Shown here piece by piece: positions 8,785 to 17,215 of a stretch of 64,000 nt of DNA; positions within the stretch are counted from its first letter, which is position 1, and each line of letters starts with the position of its first letter. The translations under genes and the position numbers were made by a program. Below the pieces are notes generated by a model. It worked only from the letters and a program-made list of their open reading frames with translations. It did not search any database and was not told the origin of the DNA. The stretch comes from Anaerolineae bacterium (GTDB lineage: Bacteria > Chloroflexota > Anaerolineae > 4572-78 > J111). Location: the NCBI GenBank assembly GCA_023382535.1, contig JAHDWA010000001.1, positions 496,001-560,000 on the forward strand. Direction: 5' to 3'.

Positions 8785-10443
8785 CTAGCGGCGCAGCCCC
8801 TTTTCTTCCTGGGCCAGGATGATCCAGATGGAGATAGCTGAGACCAGCACCAGCAGCAAGGCCGGGGCAGCGGCGCGGGCAAAAAAGACTTGCTCGGTGG
8901 CGCTCCAGATACGGGTGGCCAGAGTCTGAAAACCGGTGGGACCCAAGAGCAGGGTAGCCGGCAGTTCTTTCATTCCCGTCAAAAAGACCAGCGCCAAACC
9001 GGTCAGCAGACCCGGTTTGAGGAGAGGGACAGTGACTGAGGCCAGGGTCTGACCAGATGTCCGGCCCAGAGAACGGGCCGCCTCTTCCAAGCGGGGGCTG
9101 ATCTGCAAGAGTGAAGCGCGGGTGGTGCCAATCGCTTGCGGCAGAAAGCGAACCACATAGGCAAATACCAGCATTGCCAGCGTTTGATACAAGAAGGTGG
9201 CATAATTGGCTCCGAAGAAGACCAGGGAAAGGGCAATCACGATGCCAGGCAGGGCGTAACCCACGTAGGTGCTGCGCTCCAACCAGCGGCTGCGCTGGCC
9301 CGGAAAGTGGACAGCCAACACGGCCACCGGAATAGCTGCCAGGATGGCCGCCAGGGCGGCCAGACCAGAAGTGGAAACCGAGTTAAAAACGATTTCTAGC
9401 CCCAGGTTGAGTTCCTCGCCAACCATCAAGCCCCGCACCAACCAGAAGCCCATCACCAGCAAAGGCATCGCTATCCCCAAGAGGGTGATAAAAACACAGA
9501 AAGCCAGAGCCAGCGGTTGCCACGGCCCCAGCTTAACCAGAGTCGGTGGCCGCAGAGCACCAGCGCTGCTGCGATAGTAGCGAGCCTTGCCGCGCATGCG
9601 TGCTTCGATCCAAAGAATAAGCATGGTCAAGCCGACCAGGAGCAAGGCCAACACGGCGGCCGCACTGCGATCCAGCGAGGCGCTGTATTGCAGATAAATG
9701 GCCCGGGTAAATGAGTTGAAGCGCAGCAGTGAGACGGCCCCAAAATCGCTCAGGGTATAGAGGGCGACCAACAACCCCCCCGCGAAAATTGAAGGGCGCA
9801 GGTGAGGCAGGGTAATCTCCCAGAAAACGCGAAGCGGACTGCGACCCAAACTCCGCGCTGCTTCCTCCAGGCTGGGGTCCAGTCCACGCAGAGCTGCTCG
9901 CACACTGAGCAGCACATAGGGATAGGTAAATAGGGTTAGCGCCAGTAAAGCCCCCGGAAAACCATAGATAGAGGGTAGCCGGTCAATCCCCAAAGGTTCT
10001 AACCAACTCTGGACCATCCCCTTGGGACCTAAGGCGGCTACCAGGGTAAATGCGCCCACATAAGAGGGTAGCACCAGCGGCAAGCTCGTAACCACCGCCC
10101 AGAATGTGCGCCCCGGCAAATCGGTGCGCACCGTCAACCAGGCCAACAGCACCCCAATGACCATTGAAACCAACGTGACCGAGAAGGCCAATCCGGCGCT
10201 GCCGACGAAGACTTCCAACGTGCGCGGCTGGAGCAAAATATCCCAGACTTTGGCTCCTACGCCGGCCGCCCGGATCATCAGATACCCAACTGGTAATAAC
10301 GCTGCCGTTGCAATCAGCCAGGCCGCAGCGACCAGAAAGAAGGGGGAGTGCGCACTGCGGCGGCCGCTCCAGCCTAATTGAATAGTGGTGCGGATGGTAG
10401 ATAATTTTCCCAGGGCGTAAGCTTTGCTGTTGGTTGCAATCAT
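8785..10443 (-). CDS. fbpB: Iron-type ABC transporter permease, duplicated-domain
   Basis: This 552-aa integral membrane protein has two binding-protein-dependent permease halves. The EAA coupling loops are visible twice (DPSLEEAARSLGRSPLRVFWEITLP and SPRLEEAARSLGRTSGQTLASVTVP), each facing an ATPase. About 12 hydrophobic segments are visible. The fused two-domain layout is typical of FbpB/SfuB/HitB ferric-iron permeases. The ATG at 10443 is preceded by an AAAGG stretch. A strong hairpin separates it from the binding-protein gene upstream, so the permease may be expressed at a lower level than the binding protein. Confidence 0.88.
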   Translation of the reverse strand: MIATNSKAYALGKLSTIRTTIQLGWSGRRSAHSPFFLVAAAWLIATAALLPVGYLMIRAAGVGAKVWDILLQPRTLEVFVGSAGLAFSVTLVSMVIGVLLAWLTVRTDLPGRTFWAVVTSLPLVLPSYVGAFTLVAALGPKGMVQSWLEPLGIDRLPSIYGFPGALLALTLFTYPYVLLSVRAALRGLDPSLEEAARSLGRSPLRVFWEITLPHLRPSIFAGGLLVALYTLSDFGAVSLLRFNSFTRAIYLQYSASLDRSAAAVLALLLVGLTMLILWIEARMRGKARYYRSSAGALRPPTLVKLGPWQPLALAFCVFITLLGIAMPLLVMGFWLVRGLMVGEELNLGLEIVFNSVSTSGLAALAAILAAIPVAVLAVHFPGQRSRWLERSTYVGYALPGIVIALSLVFFGANYATFLYQTLAMLVFAYVVRFLPQAIGTTRASLLQISPRLEEAARSLGRTSGQTLASVTVPLLKPGLLTGLALVFLTGMKELPATLLLGPTGFQTLATRIWSATEQVFFARAAAPALLLVLVSAISIWIILAQEEKGLRR

Positions 10444-10504
10444 AAACAGTTCATTACCTTTGGATTTGAAATGACTTTAAGACCGGCTAATCGTTCTAAA
10501 GCCG

Positions 10505-10550
10505 AAAACGTAAGCCATCGCCGGGATACTCTGGCGATGGCTTACGTTTT
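10505..10550 (-). terminator. Perfect 18-bp hairpin between binding protein and permease genes
   Basis: AAAACGTAAGCCATCGCC (10505-10522) pairs perfectly with 10533-10550 across a 10-nt loop. Each end of the stem carries four T residues on the strand leaving it, so it could end transcription in either direction. Because it lies inside an apparent operon, partial termination or mRNA 3'-end protection of the binding-protein message is likely. Confidence 0.75.
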
Positions 10551-10588
10551 ATGGTTGTTTTATTTCCAGGTCTCAGTGACAGGTGGAC

Positions 10589-11839
10589 TTACAGAATTCC
10601 CAACTCTTGCAATAATTGTAAAGTACCATCGAGATCTTCTAGCTTGGTCAGGTCAACCTCAGGAGTCTGGATCTGGTTGAGCGGAACCAAGATCGGGTTC
10701 AGTTGAATGTTGGCCGATAACGGATACTCGTTGGTTTCAGTGTTGAAATATTGTTGTGAGCTTTCACGCAGAAGGAAGCGGACAAAAGCCTCGGCTGCCT
10801 CTTTATTGTCAGTGGTACTCACAATCCCGACCCCAGCGACATTGACCATCGCCCCCACATCACCGGCGCGAGGATGGTAGTTGCGAACTGGAAAATCTTC
10901 ACCCTCTTCGGCCAGGAATTGGAACAGATAGTAGTGGTTGACAAACCCGGCGTCAATCTCACCGGCGGCAACCGCCTGCACAATTGGCGCATTGCTGGGG
11001 AAAACCACCGGTTCATTGGCCTGGAGGCAAGAGAGCCACTCGCGAGCACGCTCTTCGCCTTCGACCACCCGCATGGCTGTCACAAAGGCCTGAAACGAGC
11101 CGTTGGTTGGCGCCCAACCCAGGCGGCCCTTCCATTCCGGCGCACAGAAGCCAAAAATGTCGTCGGGCAGATCGGCTTCAGTCAACTTTTGGGTGTTGTA
11201 CACCACTACCCGCGCCCGGCCTGACGTGCCCACCCACAAGCCTTCCGGTGAGCGGAAGCGCGGGTCAACCAGAGCCAGGGCATCTTCGGGCAGGGGGACA
11301 AGTCGCCCAGCTTGAGCCAGAGCACCCAAAGCACCCGCATCTTGGCCGTAATAAACATCGGCCGGGCTGTTATCACCCTCTTCTAAAATTGTGGCCGCCA
11401 TTTCGGCGGTGCTGCCATAGCGAACTTCCACATTCAGGCCGGTTTCCTGCTCAAACTGGTCAATCAAAGCGCCAACCAGCTCTTCACCCCGCCCGGAATA
11501 GATGGTCAGGTCACCACTCAAATAAGGGACCTGCTCTCCCAACAGGGTCGAAGCTTCTTGGGCCGTCGGAATGAATAGTTTTTGCCCCACCTCAATCACA
11601 TTGGGGTCGTCAATGGCGGCATAACTGCTGTCAGCAGCCACTTTGGCATTGGTCGCTTCGACAATAGCTGGATAAGCCAGCGGGTCGCCATAGAATTTAT
11701 CGGCCAGTTTGCTGAGCCAATCGTCAGCCTGAACGGTATATTCTTGCCCCTCTTCTTGTAGGGGAGGAGCAGCTAAAGCCGCAGAGGGAAGTAGGCTGAT
11801 GATTAATACCACGAGCAGAAAGATGGTTCTACGAGACAT
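10589..11839 (-). CDS. Iron ABC substrate-binding protein with N-terminal LysM domain
   Basis: This protein of about 416 aa is an extracytoplasmic binding protein for the importer encoded downstream. A signal peptide (about residues 1-24) is followed by a LysM-like domain (YTVQADDWLSKLADKFYGD ... VIEVGQKLFIP). From about residue 105 comes an FbpA/FutA-type type-2 periplasmic-binding fold (LTIYSGRGEELVGALIDQFE, VRYGSTAEMAATILEEG, DVYYGQDAGALGAL, GRARVVVYNTQKL). A LysM fold should hold it on peptidoglycan, an unusual anchor for a binding protein and an alternative to a lipid anchor. The start at 11839 precedes a clean signal peptide; the longer reading adds 34 residues before it and is rejected. 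Confidence 0.85.
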   Translation of the reverse strand: MSRRTIFLLVVLIISLLPSAALAAPPLQEEGQEYTVQADDWLSKLADKFYGDPLAYPAIVEATNAKVAADSSYAAIDDPNVIEVGQKLFIPTAQEASTLLGEQVPYLSGDLTIYSGRGEELVGALIDQFEQETGLNVEVRYGSTAEMAATILEEGDNSPADVYYGQDAGALGALAQAGRLVPLPEDALALVDPRFRSPEGLWVGTSGRARVVVYNTQKLTEADLPDDIFGFCAPEWKGRLGWAPTNGSFQAFVTAMRVVEGEERAREWLSCLQANEPVVFPSNAPIVQAVAAGEIDAGFVNHYYLFQFLAEEGEDFPVRNYHPRAGDVGAMVNVAGVGIVSTTDNKEAAEAFVRFLLRESSQQYFNTETNEYPLSANIQLNPILVPLNQIQTPEVDLTKLEDLDGTLQLLQELGIL

Positions 11840-11898
11840 TGTTACTTTGAAAAACTCCTTGGGTTTATAGAGTAGCAGGTATAGGCAGATCTTGTTAG

Positions 11899-11933
11899 TG
11901 ACATTTGCCCTCTCTTTAGGCTGACATTTGTCA
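11899..11933 (-). promoter_or_regulatory. TGACA-type palindrome and half-repeat before the iron ABC operon
   Basis: TGACATTTGTCA (11922-11933) is an inverted repeat, and TGACATTTG recurs at 11899-11907. It lies about 60-95 bp upstream of the start codon. It partly resembles the CRP/FNR-like box near 41738-41751. No conserved -10 could be assigned unambiguously. Confidence 0.35.
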
Positions 11934-12062
11934 TCTCTCAAGATGTTGCTCTATCACTTAAATCCTGGCTATATTAACGTATTTTCTCCCTACAATCAAT
12001 AGCCCTGTGTTAACCAGGATGATTTCATCAGAGAAGTTTATTGTTAATCAAGGTTAATTTTG

Positions 12063-13520
12063 TTAGAACTGGAAGTAGATAAAGGGGGCTTCCTCGGTGA
12101 GGCCGAGGTTCATAATAGCCAAGGCCAGACCCAGGTAAGCTGCCCAGCGAAACCAGAGCGGTCGCTGCCAGAGGATGAGGACTTGTCGCTGCTGCTCCTG
12201 AACCCAATGGACCATCATTAAGAGGAGGATTAAACCCAGCGACAGAGCCATTTCTTGCGCTGGATTGCTGACTACGGCGGCCCAGGGCGCGTTGAGTTCG
12301 GCGAAGTTGGTCAAAGGCAGCAAATTATTGAGTAATAAAAATGCCTCGGCCACGGAATTGGCCCTGAAGAAGACCCAGGCCAGACAGACCAGGCTGAAGG
12401 TAACGAACCCGCTCAACATCACTTGTATGGTCGGTTGTCGGTCAAGCCCTAGCCGATGCGCCAGCTTGCCTCTCAGGCTTTTGCTGGCCACATCCCCAAC
12501 CATGTAGAGACCGTGCAGCCCGCCCCAGACCACAAAGGTCCAGGCCGCGCCGTGCCACAAACCGCTAACCAGAAAGACAATCATCAAGTTCAAGTACCAG
12601 CGCGGCAGCGAGACCCGATTGCCCCCCAGCGGAATGTACAAATAATCCCTAAACCAGGTAGATAAGGAAATATGCCAGCGTCCCCAAAACTCTGAGGGCG
12701 ACTGAGCAAAGTAGGGCCGCCTGAAATTTTCCATCAGGTTAAAGCCCAGCACCCGGGCGGCGCCAATGGCAATATCGGAGTAGCCGGCAAAGTCGCAGTA
12801 AATTTGGAAGGCAAAGAAGAAAGTTGCCAGGAGGATCGGCCAGCCGGCCCAGTTCGAGGGATTGTCGTAGACGGCATTAACGTACAGCCCCAGCCGGTCG
12901 GCGATGACCACCTTTTGGAACATGCCCCACAGCATCAGGCGTAAGCCGCTGTTGACTCGCGCCTCGTCAAAATCAAATTTTTCATAAAACTGAGGCATTA
13001 AACTCGTGACGCGACCGATGGGGCCGGCCAGCAGTTGGGGGAAAAAGGCCGCAAACAGGGCAAAACGCCCCAGATGACGTTCCGGTTCCAGCTTGCCGCG
13101 ATAAATGTCAATGACATAGCCGAGGATTTGAAAGGTATAGAATGATATGCCAACGGGCAGCAACACCTGGAACATCGGCACATCGTAGACCAGGTTGAAT
13201 TGGTTAAAGGCAGTTCTGAACGAGTCGTTGACAAAATTGAAATATTTAAAAGCGAACAAAATGCCCAGGTTTGAGCACAGACTAATCACCAGAAGCGCGA
13301 TACGTTGGACTTGATTTTCCGATTTGACTATCAAAATGGCGGTGAGATAGCTGATTAGAGTAGAGGCAATAAGAAGGACAATATACTCCAGTTTCCAGGC
13401 CGCGTAGAAATAGTAGCTGGCCGCCAGCAGCAGTGCCCAACGATAGCGATGAGGACAGGCAAAATAGAGGACTACGACAGTAGGGAAAAAAATCAGAAAT
13501 TCGATGGAGTTGAACAGCAT
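12063..13520 (-). CDS. MBOAT-family O-acyltransferase (AlgI-like)
   Basis: This 485-aa polytopic membrane protein has the AlgI/DltB arrangement. An N-terminal hydrophobic start is followed by LLPVGISFYTFQILGYVIDIYRG, FPQLLAGPIGR, CDFAGYSDIAIGAARVLGF, NFRRPYFAQSPSEFWGRWHISLSTWFRDYLYIPLGGNR and SGLWHGAAWTFVVWGGLHG, which contains the catalytic His. Family members move acyl groups across the membrane onto cell-surface polymers. It begins 8 bp after the stop of the SGNH/hydrolase fusion gene, the order typical of polysaccharide O-acetylation pairs (AlgI with AlgX/AlgJ-like partners). The acceptor polymer is unknown. Confidence 0.92.
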   Translation of the reverse strand: MLFNSIEFLIFFPTVVVLYFACPHRYRWALLLAASYYFYAAWKLEYIVLLIASTLISYLTAILIVKSENQVQRIALLVISLCSNLGILFAFKYFNFVNDSFRTAFNQFNLVYDVPMFQVLLPVGISFYTFQILGYVIDIYRGKLEPERHLGRFALFAAFFPQLLAGPIGRVTSLMPQFYEKFDFDEARVNSGLRLMLWGMFQKVVIADRLGLYVNAVYDNPSNWAGWPILLATFFFAFQIYCDFAGYSDIAIGAARVLGFNLMENFRRPYFAQSPSEFWGRWHISLSTWFRDYLYIPLGGNRVSLPRWYLNLMIVFLVSGLWHGAAWTFVVWGGLHGLYMVGDVASKSLRGKLAHRLGLDRQPTIQVMLSGFVTFSLVCLAWVFFRANSVAEAFLLLNNLLPLTNFAELNAPWAAVVSNPAQEMALSLGLILLLMMVHWVQEQQRQVLILWQRPLWFRWAAYLGLALAIMNLGLTEEAPFIYFQF

Positions 13521-13528
13521 AAATGTCT

Positions 13529-15850
13529 CTATTGACGGGCCAGGCTGGCGCAGTTCGATTCGGGCAAGTCGCCATTGGCTGCGCTTTCTATCCAGTTGAT
13601 AGTGTCTCTAAAGCTGGCAAGCCGGATGTTGGAGTGATCAACGGCCGGATAACTCACATAAGTCACGTAATTGCCCAGTTCACATAGGCTGGTGGCAAAC
13701 AGCATTTGGCTGGGGGGTGTAACAATCTGGTCAGCCGTACCTTGCAGGATGAGCGCCGGGATGTCCACGCCGTCTCGTGACAAACCGGCTGCGTTGGTCT
13801 TAAGAGCCGCTTTGAAAGCCGGAACCACCGTCTGTAAGCGGTCGGTGAAGAGCGCCTCTACAAATTCGAGACGATACATTTGCCGGGCGTTGGGGCTATA
13901 GTAGTTAAATATACCATCAACACAGCGGGTCATCACATCGGCTTCAAAGTTGGCCAGCCAGCGATCCTGGAAAACAGCGGCCGGATCAACCACCTCGGGG
14001 CCGTAAAAGTCACGGTAAGCCTGCACGATGTAGGGGCTGAAGATGGCATCTTCTTTGAACAACGTTTCGAGATTGGTGGTCGGGCCGTGGCCGATGACGC
14101 CTTTGAGGGGCAACTCCGGCGCATAACTGGCGGCGAAATCCTTGGCGGCAAAAGCGGCGTGTCCCCCACTGGAGTAACCGGCGAAGAAAACGGCCTCCAG
14201 CGGGCGGGCCGCAATTTGAGGCGATTCGGCAAAGAAGTTGTAAGCCGCCCGCGCTGCGTCGAGCAAGGCCCGCGCCTGAAACTCGGCGATGAAGTAGGGA
14301 TGTATCTGGTTAGGCTCATCAAAGCCTTGATAGTTGGGCAAAACGCCGATAAGCCCCTGGGCGGTGTATTCAAGCATGTAGCTGTGATACGCCCCCCAAT
14401 TTCTCCCGCTCGACCATTCATTTAGTGGAGCACAGTTATCACTCAGGCCGGTGGTGCCAGGGCCGTAGACTAAAATGGGAAAGTTAGTTTGCTCAGCGAC
14501 CTGCGGCACGTACAAATTCGCTTCAACTTCGGTGACGCGTTCGTTCCGGTCTACCGTTTTGTAACGCAGGCGATAGACTTCGATGGTATAGTTGCCAACT
14601 GGCTCGAAGGTCGTCAAAAATTCAACCGCAGAAAGCTGACCTGCTTGTTGCGCGGCGAGTGAGCGCGGCGTCGCCGTCACTACGCGAGTAGCCGTTGGTG
14701 TTGGTTGAGGCATTGAGTCAAGTTCTGGGGTCAGCACTGTGGATGAGGCGCTTGGTTCATTAGCGGTCGGCGTCGGCGTGGGAGATGGCATCTGGCCAGG
14801 CTGCTCAATAGTTGAAATATGAGGCGCAAGCGACTCATCAACGGCAGCGGAGGTCAGCCGATCAGGTTGAGGCGGCTCGATGGCTACGGCCAGGACTTTT
14901 GCCACATAGGTTTTGCCGTTTTCGGTCAGATGCTCCATATCAACAAAATTGTAAGCCTCCAGGTCAAATATCAGGTTCAAAACATCAATATCTTTTCGAC
15001 GTAGGACTCGCTCAACCACAGCCGTATTCTCAGCCAATCGCTGGCGAAACGCCTCGCCGAGATGGCTTTCGCCGAGCTGGTAATTGATGGGCGTGATATA
15101 GAAGATCGGTTTGATGCCGTTTTCTGTGAGTAACCGGCTTATCGCCTTCAGCGACTGAAGTTTGCGGTGGCAGCGGTCCAGGCCGTACATATAGTAATAA
15201 ACCAGCGTCCCCTTTAAGGCCGCGATTTCATCCTCGGAAGGGAGGCTGGCGTAGTAGGCAAACCCGGTCTCAGTCTCTGTTGCGCTGGCGCCAGTCAGTT
15301 CCTCAAATTCAGCCACCTCGCCTATGGGTTGGTTGCCATTGAAGACTGTCGCTTTCCGAAACTCATCCTGGCTGATCGACGAATCGAACAGCCCGAAGGT
15401 ATCAAACAGCCGGTAAAAGAGGGTAGAAAGCAAGGGGCCGTAAGTCAGAATGGTTTTCTCGCGCTCAAACTGGTAGGTAGGGCGTAGGTCCCATTCTGGC
15501 GAAAATGAGCGCATGTTAATGGGAATAATGACGGTTCCAACCTGAGACTGGTGTTTGACCAGGTAATTTACGTAGCGTTCATACAAATCCAATTGATAAG
15601 CTGGGTGGGCCACGTCGCCAAGCACATAATTGGGGAGTAGACCCTGTAGAATCTCCGGGATCGTTGGCTCACCCACAGGTTGAATCAGAATACTATCGCC
15701 GAGATAGACAATATCTGCGCCTTCTTGCAACTGCTGATCTAATGCCAGGATCTCTTTTGGCAACTCAGGCGGGTACATGGCCGAGATAACCACTTGTAGC
15801 GCGAGCAGAATAGCGATGAAAGCTATCAGTTTTAGGAAAAAATTCCTCAT
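13529..15850 (-). CDS. SGNH/AlgX-like domain fused to an alpha/beta hydrolase
   Basis: This protein of about 773 aa has an N-terminal membrane anchor or signal (MRNFFLKLIAFIAILLALQ). An SGNH-type domain follows with YLGDSI (nucleophile Ser block), AHPAYQLDLY and IIPINMRSFSP, similar to proteins that partner MBOAT acyltransferases. A Pro/Thr/Ser-rich linker lies at about residues 340-390. The C-terminal half is a secreted-lipase-like alpha/beta hydrolase: LVYGPGTTG, nucleophile elbow GYSSGG, LQGTADQIVTPPSQ (acid) and AVDHSNI (His). The start at 15850 has an AAGGAAAG site, unlike the upstream TTG. One polypeptide may both transfer and remove ester groups, or the hydrolase may process lipids; the substrate is not visible. 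Confidence 0.8.
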   Translation of the reverse strand: MRNFFLKLIAFIAILLALQVVISAMYPPELPKEILALDQQLQEGADIVYLGDSILIQPVGEPTIPEILQGLLPNYVLGDVAHPAYQLDLYERYVNYLVKHQSQVGTVIIPINMRSFSPEWDLRPTYQFEREKTILTYGPLLSTLFYRLFDTFGLFDSSISQDEFRKATVFNGNQPIGEVAEFEELTGASATETETGFAYYASLPSEDEIAALKGTLVYYYMYGLDRCHRKLQSLKAISRLLTENGIKPIFYITPINYQLGESHLGEAFRQRLAENTAVVERVLRRKDIDVLNLIFDLEAYNFVDMEHLTENGKTYVAKVLAVAIEPPQPDRLTSAAVDESLAPHISTIEQPGQMPSPTPTPTANEPSASSTVLTPELDSMPQPTPTATRVVTATPRSLAAQQAGQLSAVEFLTTFEPVGNYTIEVYRLRYKTVDRNERVTEVEANLYVPQVAEQTNFPILVYGPGTTGLSDNCAPLNEWSSGRNWGAYHSYMLEYTAQGLIGVLPNYQGFDEPNQIHPYFIAEFQARALLDAARAAYNFFAESPQIAARPLEAVFFAGYSSGGHAAFAAKDFAASYAPELPLKGVIGHGPTTNLETLFKEDAIFSPYIVQAYRDFYGPEVVDPAAVFQDRWLANFEADVMTRCVDGIFNYYSPNARQMYRLEFVEALFTDRLQTVVPAFKAALKTNAAGLSRDGVDIPALILQGTADQIVTPPSQMLFATSLCELGNYVTYVSYPAVDHSNIRLASFRDTINWIESAANGDLPESNCASLARQ

Positions 15851-16114
15851 AAAGAGCTTTCCTTGCGCCAAGTCGAAAATTCAGGTGAGGCAGTGTTACG
15901 GCTTCATTCAATAATGGATAATAGCTTTGCATCTGATATATACACGACTATTTTTAGAATTAGCTTAAGAGAACGGCTCGCCTTGATCGGGATTATCGGA
16001 GTGATAGTGGGTTTCAGGTTAGTCGCCCGCACTGAGGTTGCAGGCATCCCAACCATCGCCATCGTACCAGGTGAAATACATTATAGTTGTAATAAGATAA
16101 TTGTGCGTAAAAAC
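15851..16114. other. Divergent intergenic region
   Basis: It separates the minus-strand hydrolase fusion from the plus-strand CDF gene. A plus-strand reading frame covers it but has no ribosome site and no recognisable protein features. No repeat was seen apart from the box at 16115. Confidence 0.4.
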
Positions 16115-16128
16115 TTAGTTTTAACTAA
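16115..16128 (+). promoter_or_regulatory. DtxR/MntR-like operator before the CDF gene
   Basis: TTAGT-TTTA-ACTAA is an inverted repeat about 95 bp upstream of the CDF start. The same TTAGT-N4-ACTAA core occurs upstream of the DtxR-type regulator gene at 22936-22951. Half-sites of this kind resemble DtxR/IdeR boxes. Regulation of the CDF gene by the 22236-22892 product is inferred. Confidence 0.55.
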
Positions 16129-16221
16129 ATTCGCCTCCCCCGTAACCTTGTGCTACACTGACTCACAGATTGGCTCGTGCCTCTTTTGACATCGTCCCTT
16201 ACAGCAGAGGTAAAACCAACT

Positions 16222-17151
16222 ATGACCACCAAAGCACAAACGATTACTCCCCACCGAGAAGATCTAAGTATTCTTACCGTGAATCTTGGCCTCGCAGCCA
16301 ATACCCTATTGGCCCTACTGAAAACGAGCATTGGCATCTTGGGCCACAGTCCGGCCTTGTTGGCCGATGGCATCAACTCCACCTCAGATGTCGTTTACTA
16401 TATCGTGGTGATGATTTTTATGCGGCTGGCCGGTAAGCCCGCTGATGCTGAACACCCGTATGGGCATCGGCAACTGGAAAGCATTGCCGCTCTCATGGTG
16501 GGTTCTTTTGTAGTCACAACCGCCATTGCCATTTTCTGGAACTCGGTCAATGATGTGTATGATCTACTGAGCGGTAAAGGAGATATTGGAGGGGCGACGA
16601 CAGCAGCTTTGGTAGTGGCCCTTGTCACCATACTGGCTAAATTGGCGTTGACCACTTGCACCAGGCGAGTTGGGCGACAGACGCGCAACGTAGTGGTACT
16701 GGCCCTGGCTGATGATCATCGCAATGATGTCTTATCTGCTACAGCGGCGGCAACTGGCATTGCGCTCAGTCAGGTAGGCTACCTTTGGGTAGATCCCCTG
16801 GCCGGGGCGTTAGTGGCGCTCGTGATCCTGCGGACAGGCATTAAGATTTTGCGCGAGTCAACTGAAGATTTAATGGACACTATCCCTGGCCACGCTCTGG
16901 TCCAACAGATCACAACCCTGCTCAGCGCCGTTCCGGGAGTCGAACAAGTTGAGGAGATCCAAGCCCATCGCTTCGGCCCCTATCTGGTCGTCAACCTGAC
17001 TATCGGCGTCAGCGGTTCCTTAAGTGTAACTAAAGGCGATGCGGTAGCTTCGGCGGTGGAGCGTGCGCTTTTAGAGCAGGTTGACTTCGTGCGCCGAGTT
17101 CACGTTCACTATCATCCGACCACTCAGCCAAAAGGATATAATTACTCTTAA
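16222..17151 (+). CDS. Cation diffusion facilitator (CDF) metal exporter
   Basis: This 309-aa protein should exchange divalent metal (Mn, Fe, Zn or Co) for protons at the inner membrane. It has the family membrane block with the metal sites: LADGINSTSDVVYY (H/D-x-x-x-D type, here D and D), then LADDHRNDVLSATAAATG. Six hydrophobic segments precede a C-terminal cytoplasmic domain (VEQVEEIQAHRFGPYLVVNLTIGV...RRVHVHYHP). The TM2 motif carries Asn-Ser-Thr-Ser-Asp, and TM5 has Asp-Asp-His-Arg-Asn-Asp as in MntE/FieF-like members. The ATG at 16222 with an AGAGG site is preferred over the upstream GTG at 16177. The DtxR-like box upstream suggests control by Mn or Fe. Confidence 0.9.
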   Translation: MTTKAQTITPHREDLSILTVNLGLAANTLLALLKTSIGILGHSPALLADGINSTSDVVYYIVVMIFMRLAGKPADAEHPYGHRQLESIAALMVGSFVVTTAIAIFWNSVNDVYDLLSGKGDIGGATTAALVVALVTILAKLALTTCTRRVGRQTRNVVVLALADDHRNDVLSATAAATGIALSQVGYLWVDPLAGALVALVILRTGIKILRESTEDLMDTIPGHALVQQITTLLSAVPGVEQVEEIQAHRFGPYLVVNLTIGVSGSLSVTKGDAVASAVERALLEQVDFVRRVHVHYHPTTQPKGYNYS

Positions 17152-17165
17152 TACTGTCATCTCGA

Positions 17166-17189
17166 CCCCGCCTATCCCTTAAGGCGGGG
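17166..17189 (+). terminator. GC-rich hairpin after the CDF gene
   Basis: CCCCGCCT (17166-17173) pairs with AGGCGGGG (17182-17189) around an 8-nt loop, 14 bp after the CDF stop. No good T run follows, so termination may be weak. Confidence 0.5.
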
Positions 17190-17215
17190 CAATTTCCGTT
17201 GAGGAAGAAAAGTAG

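Noticed and set aside
15863..16189. Plus-strand 108-codon frame before the CDF gene
   Set aside because: No ribosome site and no recognisable protein features; it spans the presumed promoter and the DtxR-like box.
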